DNA of 64,000 nucleotides, taken from Alkaliphilus flagellatus (lineage in GTDB: Bacteria > Bacillota > Clostridia > Peptostreptococcales > Natronincolaceae). The notes below the pieces were generated by a model. That model was not told the DNA's origin and made no database searches. It was given only the letters and a program-made list of their open reading frames with translations. Each line of letters begins with the position of its first letter. Within the stretch, counting starts at the first letter, position 1. The stretch lies in the NCBI RefSeq assembly GCF_018919215.1, contig NZ_JAHLQK010000005.1, positions 279,232-343,231 of the forward strand, read 5' to 3'. This document shows positions 29,162 to 39,016 of the stretch, one piece after another. A program made the translations under genes and the position numbers.

Positions 29162-29917
29162 TTAATAAACAACAAATGTCATAATATAATAACTTATTAT
29201 ATCATTCCCATAAAATAGTGTTATTAGAGTTGCCAATACAATAAATGGTCCAAAGGGAATCATATCCTTTACATCCTTAAACTTAAGTAAAATAAGTATA
29301 ATGGAAATAAAACCTCCAAGTATAAATGATTGAAATAAGTTAAGCAGAGTAAATTTCCATCCTAACCAAAATCCTAGCATAGCCATAAGTTTTATATCTC
29401 CTCCACCCATTGCTCCTTTAGTAACAACAGCGATTAGTAACAAAAAGCCTCCTCCAACTAAAAATCCAAACAAATATTGAAGAAAGTTTAAAAGGCTACT
29501 AAAATTGATAGTATGAAAAATAAACCCACAAACGAATCCGAATATATTTATAGTATCAGGAATAACTTGGTGATAATAATCTATAATACCTACAACAATC
29601 AATATGCTACATAAAATTGAGTATGCTAAAAACTCTAGAGTAAGTCCAAATTTTAGATATACCCATAAATAAAGTAACCCATTAAGCAGCTCAATTAAAG
29701 GATATTGATAAGATATTTTTTCACCACAGTATCTACACTTGCCCTTTATAAATAAAAAACTACATACAGGAACTAGGTCCAAGGCCCTTAAACTAGTATT
29801 ACACTTCGAACAATGGGAGGGTGGAAATGCTATAGACTCTTTTAATGGTATTCTATAAATACAAACATTTAGAAAGGATCCTATTATAGTGCCTAGCAAT
29901 AAGGTTACAATACGCAT
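29162..29917 (-). CDS. pilD: Prepilin leader peptidase/N-methyltransferase
   Basis: A 251-residue A24 aspartic protease with about seven membrane helices. Two CxxC pairs (CSKC, CRYC) form the N-terminal metal site. Catalytic Asp residues are in IDYYHQVIPD (about 112) and GGGDIKLMAMLG (about 174). Its substrates are the prepilins on both sides. Confidence 0.93.
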   Translation of the reverse strand: MRIVTLLLGTIIGSFLNVCIYRIPLKESIAFPPSHCSKCNTSLRALDLVPVCSFLFIKGKCRYCGEKISYQYPLIELLNGLLYLWVYLKFGLTLEFLAYSILCSILIVVGIIDYYHQVIPDTINIFGFVCGFIFHTINFSSLLNFLQYLFGFLVGGGFLLLIAVVTKGAMGGGDIKLMAMLGFWLGWKFTLLNLFQSFILGGFISIILILLKFKDVKDMIPFGPFIVLATLITLFYGNDIISYYIMTFVVY

Positions 29918-30028
29918 ATACTCCTCCCCCTATACCATTTATATTTTTAAAATCTTCATATATAGCACTACTTATTATTCTCTATAAGTACAAACTTAAT
30001 TTAAATCTAAATTTAAACTGGTATCTAG

Positions 30029-31300
30029 TTAAAAAGGTAAATCTTCTGTATTAAAAGATTTGAAAATTATGGGAGATGAACTTCCTAAAACAACTTCTTC
30101 AGCTATTATTATTCCTGAGAAATTGGCAGATCCGCCAGTAATGACTTTACCATTTGGAGCAAAAAGTATTCCACTTACCGAAACATTTCCAGATAAAATT
30201 ATGTCTCCACTACTAACTATAACAACATCAGAATAACTGTTCCAAGTAGGAAATGAATATGTTCTACCATAATATCTCATACCATTTTGAGGGGTAGTAT
30301 TGTTTGAGTAACCTTTTTCTATATACCATTCTTTATCTTTAAACTTTGGCATACTTACATTTGGAAATTGGATTTCATCTGTTTTAATAGCTGGAATATC
30401 AATCCAGTGTTGTGTATTTAAATTTTTAGTATAATATAGCTGATCGTAGACTCTAGGGTTTCCATCAAGTGTTACGTTTCCATCTATATAAGTTGTTCCT
30501 CCTATAGCAGTACTTCCAATACTTGCACTTCCTTCCATAACTAAGTTGCCTTTGATATAAAGTTCCTTTACAGAAATATTGCTATTACCTCCTAAACTTA
30601 CAGTGTTGTTATTTTGTCCATTAATAATAATAGATGCATTTTCTCCGATAACACTTGCACTGCCATTTGTAAGTTTAATAGTATTTGTAAAAATTACATA
30701 TTGATCCCATTTATTAGTGTCCTCATCTATAGGAAAATCAGGAATTACTTTTTTGTATCGAATTGCAACACCATCTGAATTTAAAATTTCTTTATTTTGA
30801 GGCATATTCAAAATTACAACTTCTGTTCCTAATTTATAATTAGGAGTACTATTCTCACCTAGTACATCAAATTTCAAAATATTTTTAGTACTTTTGTTAA
30901 AATCTAGTTCTTTTATTTTATCTGCAACATAATTAGATTTATCCTCGTATCTATATTTTAAGACATTGTTTTCTAAATAAATATAATGGTATTCATTATC
31001 TGTTTTTTCCATTTCAGTTATAAGCTCTGATAAGCTTAAATTAAGTATTTGGACATCTGAAGCAAATCGAGTTTCTTTTGTTATAAAATTAGTAGCTAGT
31101 CGAAGATTTTGTTGGAGACTTCCTTGGTATGACGCAAAATTGAAAGTTTTAAGCCCTAATATGCTCAAGGAATTAATTATAAGCATAAGTATTCCTAAAA
31201 ATGCTAAAATTAGCAATAATTCAATAAATGTGTACCCTTTATTGTTTTTTATTAAGTTTAAATTATATAACCTACTATATTCCATTTTATTATTTGCCAT
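30029..31300 (-). CDS. Large minor pilin fused to a beta-solenoid-like domain
   Basis: A 423-residue prepilin with leader NNKG|YTFIELLLILAFLGILM. A polar pilin domain runs to about 210. Residues 215-415 are repeats rich in Gly, Ser and Val, such as NGSASVIGEN, GNLVMEGSASIG, GDIILSGNVSVSGIL and GGSANFSGIII, like polymer-forming (bactofilin/DUF7305-type) strands. A fusion of this kind would put a repetitive domain on the pilus. Function is inferred from architecture only. Confidence 0.75.
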   Translation of the reverse strand: MANNKMEYSRLYNLNLIKNNKGYTFIELLLILAFLGILMLIINSLSILGLKTFNFASYQGSLQQNLRLATNFITKETRFASDVQILNLSLSELITEMEKTDNEYHYIYLENNVLKYRYEDKSNYVADKIKELDFNKSTKNILKFDVLGENSTPNYKLGTEVVILNMPQNKEILNSDGVAIRYKKVIPDFPIDEDTNKWDQYVIFTNTIKLTNGSASVIGENASIIINGQNNNTVSLGGNSNISVKELYIKGNLVMEGSASIGSTAIGGTTYIDGNVTLDGNPRVYDQLYYTKNLNTQHWIDIPAIKTDEIQFPNVSMPKFKDKEWYIEKGYSNNTTPQNGMRYYGRTYSFPTWNSYSDVVIVSSGDIILSGNVSVSGILFAPNGKVITGGSANFSGIIIAEEVVLGSSSPIIFKSFNTEDLPF

Positions 31301-31336
31301 ACTAAATCCCCTTTTGTCAAAATAAAAATATAGTTA

Positions 31337-31675
31337 TCATTTGTATGGTATAAAATAAAATAAGGCAATTTTTTTATTCCCATATTTTTTTTCGAATTTT
31401 ACTTCTTTGCCATCAATTGAAATAGTCCTTGATATATTAGGAAAGCTTATATGTAGTGTTTTGCTTTCACCCACATCATAACTTTGATCACCTATGATGT
31501 ACTCTACTTGTTTTTGTAAATCATATACAACCTGAACCTTTTCTCCTGAATAAATAATTAGTTTGTAACTATTCACATAGAGAGTAGACAATATAACAAT
31601 AACTAAACCTATAACTGCTAGGGTAATTATAATTTCTACTAATGTAAATCCTTTTTGTTTATTTAATTCCTTCAT
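31337..31675 (-). CDS. Minor pilin
   Basis: A 112-residue prepilin with a textbook leader, NKQKG|FTLVEIIITLAVIGLVIVIL, and a short polar domain. It lies 13 bp before the PilX-like gene and shares its direction. Confidence 0.85.
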   Translation of the reverse strand: MKELNKQKGFTLVEIIITLAVIGLVIVILSTLYVNSYKLIIYSGEKVQVVYDLQKQVEYIIGDQSYDVGESKTLHISFPNISRTISIDGKEVKFEKKYGNKKIALFYFIPYK

Positions 31676-31689
31676 TTTTTATCTCTCCA

Positions 31690-32124
31690 CTAATTTTTAT
31701 ACTCTGAAAAAATTTTGTAATAATTTGTGCCCACTTTTTTTAATGTTATTATTATAGCATTAGTAATACTATCTATTTTTCCTGTAGATACAATATTGAG
31801 CTCTGATATTTCTCCAGAAATATCTATTTCTAAAATACCATTTCCAAAACTGACCGGATTCGATTTTTCTGATCTAATTAAATCTAAAACCAAGCTCTCA
31901 AACTCATCTTCATCTAAATTATTTGAACTATCAATAATATATTCTGCAATAGCTTCTGCTCCTGACTTTGCAATATAGTAGGTCTGCACTTTCTTTTGTT
32001 CCCTAGCTACCTGGCGGACCTCAGAGGTATTTAAAAATAAAAGTGTTGAACCTAAAATACCTAGAACAAGCATTATAACTAATATGAGAGAAAGTGAAGA
32101 ACCATTTTGATTGTTTAGATACAT
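31690..32124 (-). CDS. PilX-like pilus assembly protein
   Basis: A 144-residue protein: NNQNGSSLSLILVIMLVLGILGSTLLF, then a helical QKKVQTYYIAKSGAEAIAEYI block. The A-x-SG-AE motif is characteristic of PilX-type minor pilins. The leader lacks the Glu at +5. Confidence 0.75.
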   Translation of the reverse strand: MYLNNQNGSSLSLILVIMLVLGILGSTLLFLNTSEVRQVAREQKKVQTYYIAKSGAEAIAEYIIDSSNNLDEDEFESLVLDLIRSEKSNPVSFGNGILEIDISGEISELNIVSTGKIDSITNAIIITLKKVGTNYYKIFSEYKN

Positions 32125-32247
32125 GGGTATTCTCCTTGAGGATTAAAGTAATATAGCAAGAGGGCAAATTTCAGTAGAAACATGCCCTGTATTAATTATG
32201 ATTTCAATAACTTTATAAGTTGTTGTATACTACATAAGAATTTTTAA

Positions 32248-32673
32248 CTATTTTTTGGGATCCACTTTTATATCTCCATTTGATTTAATAGTAACTGTAA
32301 ATCCAATTCTATTCGTTACTTGTGCTTTTAATTTAGTATCAAGTAAATCTGTCATAACTTTTTCAAGGTCATTATTATCAGAAGTAGTAATATTTGATCC
32401 TTCAAATGTTATTGGATCTTCTGTAGTATCTATAGTAATAGTGCCTTCTTCTCCAGTTACGGTTATATCTCCATTAGCAAGAGCAATCAGCACCGTATTT
32501 CTAATTACATCCATAGTAGCCTCGTCAGCTTTTTTTGCGGCTGTTTCTTTAAATCCACCAAATTTTGGAACAGCTATAGCCCCTAAAATACCTAAAATGG
32601 CAATAACAACTATTAGTTCAACCAATGTAAATCCTTTTTGATTTTTCATCCTCTTACTCAACATTCTAACCAT
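32248..32673 (-). CDS. pilA: Type IV major pilin (PilA-like)
   Basis: A 141-residue prepilin, KNQKG|FTLVELIVVIAILGILGAIAVPKF, with Glu at +5 and a helix extending to about residue 60. The rest is a small polar domain. Compact size, first position after the assembly genes and a good GGGGAG suggest the main subunit. A 123-bp gap separates it from the next pilin gene. Confidence 0.88.
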   Translation of the reverse strand: MVRMLSKRMKNQKGFTLVELIVVIAILGILGAIAVPKFGGFKETAAKKADEATMDVIRNTVLIALANGDITVTGEEGTITIDTTEDPITFEGSNITTSDNNDLEKVMTDLLDTKLKAQVTNRIGFTVTIKSNGDIKVDPKK

Positions 32674-32785
32674 TCTTTTCTCCCCTTTATAATTTTTTAG
32701 TTTAAATCTCTCATTATTAGATTCGCTATATTTTTTCCAGCATCACTCCCTAAAAAGTCTTCTCTTATTAATAAGGATTTCTCCC

Positions 32786-33991
32786 TTAGAAAGATATTGT
32801 ATTTATCATGTCGAACATAGGTAAAATCATTGCTATTACAATTAAGCCTATAATAATAGCCATAATAATAATCATTAGAGGCTCAATCATCGTTGTCATT
32901 TTTTGCAATGCACTCTCCGTTTCTTCATCATAGAAATTAGCTGTTTTATCCAATATGTCATCTAATTGTCCAGAGTCCTCACCGATTTGAATCATAGAAA
33001 TAACCATTGGGGGAAATACACCAATCTTTTTAATAGAATTAGTCAATGTAACTCCCATAGAAATTTCATCAATCACTTCCCTCATTCCTAATTCCACTAC
33101 TCTATTACCGGATACTTTAGCGGTGCTTTCTAAGGCTTGAATTAAAGGGATACCGCTGGCTAACAAAGTTGATAGGGTTCTAGTAAAACGTGACGTTACT
33201 ACTTTTTGTGTAGCGCCCTTAACTACTGGTATTTTAAACTTTAGTCTGTCAAAAAATAGTTTTCCTCTTTCACTTTCATACAGTTGGCTAAATCCTAAGA
33301 TAAATAATATAAGTCCAATAGTATAAACATACCAATAGCTAGTTAATGAGTAACTAACAAAAAGTAATGCCCTTGTAGGAACTGGCAGTGTTGTTTTTTC
33401 AAACATGCTTAAAAAAGTTGGCATAACAAATACTAATAAAAATATTACTACTAAAATTGATACTGTAGATAGCATCAATGGGTATACCATAGCAGCTTTA
33501 ATTTTATTAGCAATTTTATTTTCCTTCTCATAATGAAACGACATTCTTTCTAAAATTGAATCTAAATTACCACTTAACTCTCCAGCTTCAATCATATTTA
33601 CAAGAAGGTCTGGAAAAACCTTTTTATGATTTTTTAATGAAGTAGAAAAAGCAGCACCTTTTTGAATATCATCATATACATCATCTAGTGTATTTTTAAG
33701 CTTTTTATTTTCTGTTTGTACTTTTAAAACTTCTAGACAGTTTATTATAGGTATACCAGCATTTAACATCGTGTAAAATTGTCTACAAAAAATAGCTAAA
33801 TCTTTAATCTTTACACTTTTAAATATAGAAATATCTAATATATTATTTTTCTTAACTGTTTCTTTAACTTTCATCGGATAATGTCTACTTTGTCTTAGCA
33901 TCGCTATTACTTCATTTTCATTAACGGCTTCATATGTACCACTTAGACTCTCACCTTTATCTGTAATTGCTTTGTATTCATATAGGGGCAT
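32786..33991 (-). CDS. pilC: PilC, type IV pilus inner-membrane platform
   Basis: A 401-residue GspF-type protein with two T2SSF domains: FCRQFYTMLNAGIPI and FTRTLSTLLASGIPL are the duplicated signatures. Three membrane helices are visible. It is the platform on which PilB and PilT act. It follows pilT. Confidence 0.95.
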   Translation of the reverse strand: MPLYEYKAITDKGESLSGTYEAVNENEVIAMLRQSRHYPMKVKETVKKNNILDISIFKSVKIKDLAIFCRQFYTMLNAGIPIINCLEVLKVQTENKKLKNTLDDVYDDIQKGAAFSTSLKNHKKVFPDLLVNMIEAGELSGNLDSILERMSFHYEKENKIANKIKAAMVYPLMLSTVSILVVIFLLVFVMPTFLSMFEKTTLPVPTRALLFVSYSLTSYWYVYTIGLILFILGFSQLYESERGKLFFDRLKFKIPVVKGATQKVVTSRFTRTLSTLLASGIPLIQALESTAKVSGNRVVELGMREVIDEISMGVTLTNSIKKIGVFPPMVISMIQIGEDSGQLDDILDKTANFYDEETESALQKMTTMIEPLMIIIMAIIIGLIVIAMILPMFDMINTISF

Positions 33992-34033
33992 ATTTCCACT
34001 CCCTTAAATTAAAGTTATATATTGATAGTACAC

Positions 34034-35089
34034 TCAAAGTCCTATGGATCTTGTAATAGAATCTTGATCTACTGCACTAGTAAATGCCCATTCTTTTGAC
34101 ACTAACCCCTTTTTATATAGCTCTATAATAGATTGATCCATAGTTTGCATACCAAATTTAATCCCAGTTTGTATTGAGGTCTGGATTTGATGACTCTTAC
34201 CCTCACGAATTAAATTCCTTATAGCTGGTGTAGTTACCATAATCTCATAAGCTCCTATACGTCCTGTTCCATCTGCTTTAGGAATTAACTGTTGTGATAT
34301 TACCCCTTCTAAAACAGAAGATAACTGAATCTTAATCTGTTGTTGCTGATGGGGTGGAAATACATCTATAATTCTATCAACAGTTTTTGCAGCTCCTAAA
34401 GTATGCAGTGTAGACAAAACTAAATGTCCTGTTTCAGCTGCCGTAATAGCTGTACTTATTGTTTCTAAGTCCCGCATCTCTCCAACTAAAATTACATCTG
34501 GATCCTGCCTTAAAGCTGAACGCAGAGCATTAGCAAAACTAATTGAATCATTTCCAATTTCCCTCTGATTAACTATACTTTTTTTATGTTTATGTAAATA
34601 TTCTATTGGATCTTCTAATGTTAGTATATGACAGTTTCTTTCATTATTGATAAGATCAATCATAGCGGCTAAAGTGGTAGATTTTCCACTACCAGTTGGT
34701 CCTGTAACTAATATTAGTCCCCTCTGCTTTCTTGCTAATTCCTTCGTTACTATAGGTAAACCTAGCTGTTCTATGGTTGGTATATTAAGAGCAACTATCC
34801 TCAATGCCATACTGTAACTCCCTCTTTGTTTAAAAGCATTTACTCTAAATCTACCTAACCCAGAATAGGCTAATGATATATCCAGTTCTCCGTTGGTATC
34901 TAATTTATTCAGTTCCTCCTGTGTCAGTACATCCCTTATTAATTTAGCAGATATTTCAGGAGTTATTGGTTGATTATCTATCTTTTTCAGTTTCCCATTC
35001 ACTCTAACTGTCGGAGGTACAGCTACAGTAATGTGTAAGTCTGAAGCCTTCAAATCAATTGCTATTTTTAGTAGGTTAATAATATCCAT
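34034..35089 (-). CDS. pilT: PilT retraction ATPase
   Basis: A 351-residue secretion ATPase. Walker A is VTGPTGSGKSTTLA (about 130-143), with the Asp-box LEDPIEYLHK, Walker B VILVGEMRDLETI, and the AIRNLIREGK C-terminal motif of PilT. It indicates retractable pili, probably for twitching or adhesion. It lies 10 bp after pilB. Confidence 0.95.
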   Translation of the reverse strand: MDIINLLKIAIDLKASDLHITVAVPPTVRVNGKLKKIDNQPITPEISAKLIRDVLTQEELNKLDTNGELDISLAYSGLGRFRVNAFKQRGSYSMALRIVALNIPTIEQLGLPIVTKELARKQRGLILVTGPTGSGKSTTLAAMIDLINNERNCHILTLEDPIEYLHKHKKSIVNQREIGNDSISFANALRSALRQDPDVILVGEMRDLETISTAITAAETGHLVLSTLHTLGAAKTVDRIIDVFPPHQQQQIKIQLSSVLEGVISQQLIPKADGTGRIGAYEIMVTTPAIRNLIREGKSHQIQTSIQTGIKFGMQTMDQSIIELYKKGLVSKEWAFTSAVDQDSITRSIGL

Positions 35090-35099
35090 AGCATTTCTC

Positions 35100-36779
35100 C
35101 TATTCTAATCCATAGGCTATACGAGCAAGTTCTTCGACAGTTGTTACACCTTGAAATATAAGCTGTTTGCAATTTTCTTTTAAGGAAGTCATCCCATTTT
35201 CTAATGCCTTTTTTCTAATCTTATCTATACTTGCTCTTTCATCAATTAATGCTCGTATTGTTTCATCAATACGCATAATTTCTTGAACCGCCTGTCTTCC
35301 TTTGTAGCCCGTATAATTGCAAATATTACATCCTTTTCCCCTATGTAGTAATACATTTTCTTCTATATCTAGTATTTTTTTATCCACTGATGTTGAATAA
35401 TAGGATTCTTTACAATAGGGACATATTTTTTTAATTAATCTTTGGGCTACGACCCCAATAACCGAGGAAGAAACAAGGTATGATTCAATACCCATGTCAG
35501 TAAATCTCGTCACAGTTGAAGCTGTATCATTAGTATGCATTGTGCTTAGTACAAGATGACCTGTGATGGCAGCCCTCACTGCAATATGAGCTGTCTCTCC
35601 ATCTCTAATTTCTCCGACCATAACAATATCAGGATCTTGTCTTAAAATTGCCTTAAGCCCACTAGCAAAGGTTAATCCTGCCTTATTACTGACCTGTACT
35701 TGGTTAACCCCTTCTAGCCTATACTCAACCGGATCTTCTATTGTAATAATATTACGAACCACATTATTTAATTCTTTTAAAGCAGCATATAAAGTTGTTG
35801 TTTTTCCACTACCCGTTGGACCTGTAACTAAAATAATACCATGTGGACTTTTAATAATTTCATCAAATATTTTTAAATTATCTTGTGTAAATCCAAGTTG
35901 ATCCTTAGAAATAACAACGCTACTTCTATCTAATAGACGTATTACAGCCTTCTCTCCATACACTGTTGGCAATATCGAAATACGCATATCAATATCTCCA
36001 CTATCAATTACCATTTCAACTCTACCATCTTGCGGAATCCTTTTTTCTGCAATATCCATCCTACCAAGTATTTTTATTCTTGATATTATGGCCTGATGGG
36101 CTGATTTAGCAATGGACATGATTTCTTGCAAGTCGCCATCTATTCTAAAACGAAGTCTTAATGTTTTTTCATAGGGTTCTAAGTGGATATCACTAGCATT
36201 TAGTCTAACAGCTTGCTTAATAAAAGAGTTAACGAGCCTAACCATTGGTGCATTACTAATATCTAGAGCGTCTTGTGCTTCTAGATCATCTAAATCTGGC
36301 ATTCTATATTCTCTTTTAAACTCCTCTATCGCATTTTCTGCACTTTCGCTACCATAATATCGATTAATAGCATTTTCAATATTTTGCCTTGTTGAGATAG
36401 CAGGTATAACTTCTAATCCAGTAGCTATTTTAATATCATCTACAGCAAAAATATTTAAAGGGTCTGACATAGCTACTATTAAATTATCCCGCTCTTTTTT
36501 TACAGGAATTAACATATGTCGTCTTGCTAATTTTTCGCTAATTAGCCTAGGCATCTCTGGATTAATAAAATACTTCTCCAAATCTAAGTGAGGAATCCCT
36601 AATTGAAATTCTAATACCTCAATAATTTGACTTTCTTTAACAAAACCTTCATCAATTAGGATCTCACCAAGTTTTTTAAAAGTAACCTTCTGAAGCTCTA
36701 ATGCTTTTTCAAGCTGCTCCTGCTCAATTAGTCCAGCTTCTATTAATAAATCCCCTAAACGTTTAGTTTTCCCACTCAT
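35100..36779 (-). CDS. pilB: PilB extension ATPase
   Basis: A 559-residue assembly ATPase with an N-terminal GspE_N/MshEN domain, a family in which such domains can bind c-di-GMP. It has Walker A VTGPTGSGKTTTLY, the Asp-box, Walker B VMVGEIRDGETA, and a tetracysteine zinc site (CPYC and CNIC). First gene of the cluster, directly behind the riboswitch-like leader. Confidence 0.95.
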   Translation of the reverse strand: MSGKTKRLGDLLIEAGLIEQEQLEKALELQKVTFKKLGEILIDEGFVKESQIIEVLEFQLGIPHLDLEKYFINPEMPRLISEKLARRHMLIPVKKERDNLIVAMSDPLNIFAVDDIKIATGLEVIPAISTRQNIENAINRYYGSESAENAIEEFKREYRMPDLDDLEAQDALDISNAPMVRLVNSFIKQAVRLNASDIHLEPYEKTLRLRFRIDGDLQEIMSIAKSAHQAIISRIKILGRMDIAEKRIPQDGRVEMVIDSGDIDMRISILPTVYGEKAVIRLLDRSSVVISKDQLGFTQDNLKIFDEIIKSPHGIILVTGPTGSGKTTTLYAALKELNNVVRNIITIEDPVEYRLEGVNQVQVSNKAGLTFASGLKAILRQDPDIVMVGEIRDGETAHIAVRAAITGHLVLSTMHTNDTASTVTRFTDMGIESYLVSSSVIGVVAQRLIKKICPYCKESYYSTSVDKKILDIEENVLLHRGKGCNICNYTGYKGRQAVQEIMRIDETIRALIDERASIDKIRKKALENGMTSLKENCKQLIFQGVTTVEELARIAYGLE

Positions 36780-36809
36780 ATAGAACCCCTCATTTGAAAA
36801 AGATTGTAT

Positions 36810-36945
36810 AAAAAAACTAACTATATATTAAATAAATATAAAGTTAGCCGGTTACGCCACTACATCCATACAGCATAAGCGTCCATCTATATCTGTATTT
36901 CTTCTGTTCATGTTATTTGATTGTATTATTTCAGAATTACAATAG
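36810..36945 (-). promoter_or_regulatory. Candidate c-di-GMP-II-like riboswitch with terminator, pilB leader
   Basis: On the minus strand the leader contains a core resembling the c-di-GMP-II aptamer. GATGGACGCTTA (876-887 of this kb) corresponds to the conserved AUUGGRCACUUR. Opposite it lies TAGTGGCGTAACCGGC, matching the conserved UAGUAGUGCAACCGRY. The two form a covarying ACGC/GCGT stem. Upstream GAAGAA and TATAGATGG resemble GAUGAA and UAAAUUGG. Then comes a terminator, CTAAC with GTTAG and an A/T-rich stem (36817-36847) followed by seven T. The outer P1 partner is not clear, so this is a candidate only. In C. difficile such a switch controls the main pilus operon. Confidence 0.5.
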
Positions 36946-36967
36946 GACTTTTGTACCAATTATACTT

Positions 36968-36996
36968 ATTCTATATAATTTTAAAAATTCCTGCAA
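36968..36996 (-). promoter_or_regulatory. Sigma-A-type promoter upstream of the pilB leader
   Basis: On the minus strand TTGCAG, a 17-bp spacer and TAGAAT form a good vegetative promoter. It lies just upstream of the riboswitch-like leader. It is probably the start of the pilus transcript. Confidence 0.6.
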
Positions 36997-37023
36997 TATA
37001 ATTATATTTGGATTATATTATAT

Positions 37024-37878
37024 TTAAAGTTTTTGAATGATTCTTTTTATTTCCTCAAAGTCTAATATTTTTCCTGTCCATATTTCAAAGGCTAGAATTG
37101 CTTGGCCGACCAGCATATTTAATCCATTATAAGTAATAAAGCCTTCATTTCTAGCCACTTTCAAAAGTTGGGTTTCATGTGGATTATATATTAAATCATA
37201 TACTATAATGTTTTTATGAAGTTTTAATTTATCTCCAAATGGAATTAATCCTTTCAACTTACCCATTCCTACAGGTGTACAATTTACTAATATATCTACA
37301 TTTTCTAATTTAAGATCATTAGGAGTAACAACTTGTGTTACTTTTCCTAAAAAATTTTTATTATCATTGTTAACTATGTAAAAAATTTCTTCTGCCTTTT
37401 CAATATTTCTATTACAGATAATAACCTCGCAATCGGCTTTTAAACAAAGGGAAATAGCTATGCTCTTTGATGCCCCACCAGCACCTAATATACAAATAGT
37501 CTTATTCTTTATTTCTATTCCATCTTGAGCTAGTCCATAAATAAATCCTGACCCATCGGTATTGTAACCAATCAATTTTCCATTTTCATTTTTTATTGTA
37601 TTTACAGCTCCAATAAGTCTTGCTTCTTTAGATACCTCATCTAAAAAATTTATTACTTGTATTTTATGAGGATATGTTACGTTTGCACCTACATACCCTA
37701 AGGCTCTAATGCCCTCAATTGCCTCTTTTAAATAATGCTTTTTTACTGTATGATTAACATATACCGTATTTAATTTATGAGTTTGAAATCCATAATTGTG
37801 TATAAATGGAGAAAAACTGTGCTCTACAGGATCTCCAATAAGAGCAACAGTTTTTGTTTTACCGCTGATTGTAATCAT
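37024..37878 (-). CDS. aroE: Shikimate dehydrogenase
   Basis: A 284-residue NADPH-dependent enzyme of the chorismate pathway. The N-terminal substrate domain has HSFSPFIHNYGF and GANVTYPHK (catalytic Lys). The Rossmann motif is GAGGASKS (about 132). It is adjacent to yqeG with no gap. Confidence 0.95.
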   Translation of the reverse strand: MITISGKTKTVALIGDPVEHSFSPFIHNYGFQTHKLNTVYVNHTVKKHYLKEAIEGIRALGYVGANVTYPHKIQVINFLDEVSKEARLIGAVNTIKNENGKLIGYNTDGSGFIYGLAQDGIEIKNKTICILGAGGASKSIAISLCLKADCEVIICNRNIEKAEEIFYIVNNDNKNFLGKVTQVVTPNDLKLENVDILVNCTPVGMGKLKGLIPFGDKLKLHKNIIVYDLIYNPHETQLLKVARNEGFITYNGLNMLVGQAILAFEIWTGKILDFEEIKRIIQKL

Positions 37879-38388
37879 CTATTTATCCCCCCTATGATCC
37901 TTTAAAACCACCCTCAATACATGTCTTTCAACCTTTCTTACAAAGGTTGTCCACCAAAATTCTTTACCTTCTATAGGTACTACTAACACTGTAAATAATC
38001 TCATACGATTTCCACCTAATACATCTGTGAAAATTTGATCTCCAATTACAGCTGTATTTTCTATTTTTGTACCCATAATTTTCATAGCCCTTTTAAAAGC
38101 ACCTACCCTTGGTTTTGATGCTCTATGTATTGCAGGTAATTTTAATTCTTCATTGAAAGTAACAACCCGGTCTTCTGTATTGTTAGAAACTAAGCACACT
38201 TTAAAACCTTCCTTTTCAAGGTTTAATAACCATTCCTTCGTTTTTTCACTAGCATATTTAATTTCCCAAGATACTAATGTATTATCAATATCTATTATTA
38301 GTCCTTTAATGTTTTTTTGCTTAAGCTTTTCTAAATTTAACTTTAAAACTGATTCTACATATAAATCAGGAGTCAGTAAATTTACCAT
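37879..38388 (-). CDS. YqeG family HAD phosphatase
   Basis: A 169-residue HAD IIIA-type phosphatase. DIDNTLVSW carries the nucleophile Asp and the general acid Asp; GDQIFTDVLGGNRM is motif IV. Widely conserved in Firmicutes; the substrate is unknown. It is likely co-transcribed with aroE. Confidence 0.9.
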   Translation of the reverse strand: MVNLLTPDLYVESVLKLNLEKLKQKNIKGLIIDIDNTLVSWEIKYASEKTKEWLLNLEKEGFKVCLVSNNTEDRVVTFNEELKLPAIHRASKPRVGAFKRAMKIMGTKIENTAVIGDQIFTDVLGGNRMRLFTVLVVPIEGKEFWWTTFVRKVERHVLRVVLKDHRGDK

Positions 38389-38520
38389 GTCCGCATATCA
38401 CCTCATTAATATATTCAGATATTAGTTTAGCATATATTCCCACTAAACCAAAGCATTTATTATATTAAGTATTATATCCTATATACATAAATTAATATGT
38501 TATGCGAACTAAAATTGCTA

Positions 38521-38580
38521 ATAAATTAAACTACAATTTAGATAAAGTAGGAATTATATCTAAATTGTAGTTTAATTTAT
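38521..38580 (-). terminator. Long inverted-repeat terminator
   Basis: A perfect 24-bp stem (38521-38544 with 38557-38580) and a 12-nt loop, immediately past the stop of the zinc-finger gene. The stem is A/T rich. It is unusually long for a terminator but well placed. Confidence 0.7.
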
Positions 38581-38584
38581 ACTT

Positions 38585-39016
38585 CTATTTTTTTCTTAAA
38601 TAATAATTCAAGTGCATTTTTCCTGTTTCTTTTGAACTGTCAAGTGTACCCGACAATTCTTCCTTAGCTTTTTGGATACCATTCTTCATTTCTGTTTCAC
38701 AAATAGGACAATACTTATGATATGCAGATAATAATAGACAACCACATCGCAAACATTGAAGATTTAAATGCTCATTCGGAATCTCAACTAGTCTCCCATC
38801 CTTAATAAAGTTGTTAATTACATGGATAGGGATTCCCAATCTCTGTTCCATTTCATAGGCAGTAGCTCCTGGATATTCTCTTAAATATTCTCTAATTTTA
38901 TCGAAAACCTCTTCTACAATTCCATAACATCTAGAACAATACTCCCGAAGTGAATTTTCATGAATAGGTGTTTTACATCGTTTACATGTCTTCAATCTTC
39001 TACTTAATTTTCCCAT
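38585..39016 (-). CDS. Cys-rich flagellar-region-type protein (TIGR03826/YvyF-like)
   Basis: A 143-residue protein with two zinc-binding CxxC groups: CKRCKTP and CSRC at the N-terminus, CLRCGCLL and CPICETE at the C-terminus. A helical segment LREYPGATAYEMEQRLGIPIHVI resembles a winged-helix element. It matches a family found near flagellar operons of Firmicutes, although no flagellar gene is present here. Family assignment moderate. Confidence 0.6.
   Translation of the reverse strand: MGKLSRRLKTCKRCKTPIHENSLREYCSRCYGIVEEVFDKIREYLREYPGATAYEMEQRLGIPIHVINNFIKDGRLVEIPNEHLNLQCLRCGCLLLSAYHKYCPICETEMKNGIQKAKEELSGTLDSSKETGKMHLNYYLRKK

Noticed and set aside
36810..36945. c-di-GMP-I (GEMM-I) riboswitch
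   Set aside because: The conserved 5' GCAAACC block is absent; the AACCGGC end and GGACGCTTA core fit c-di-GMP-II better.
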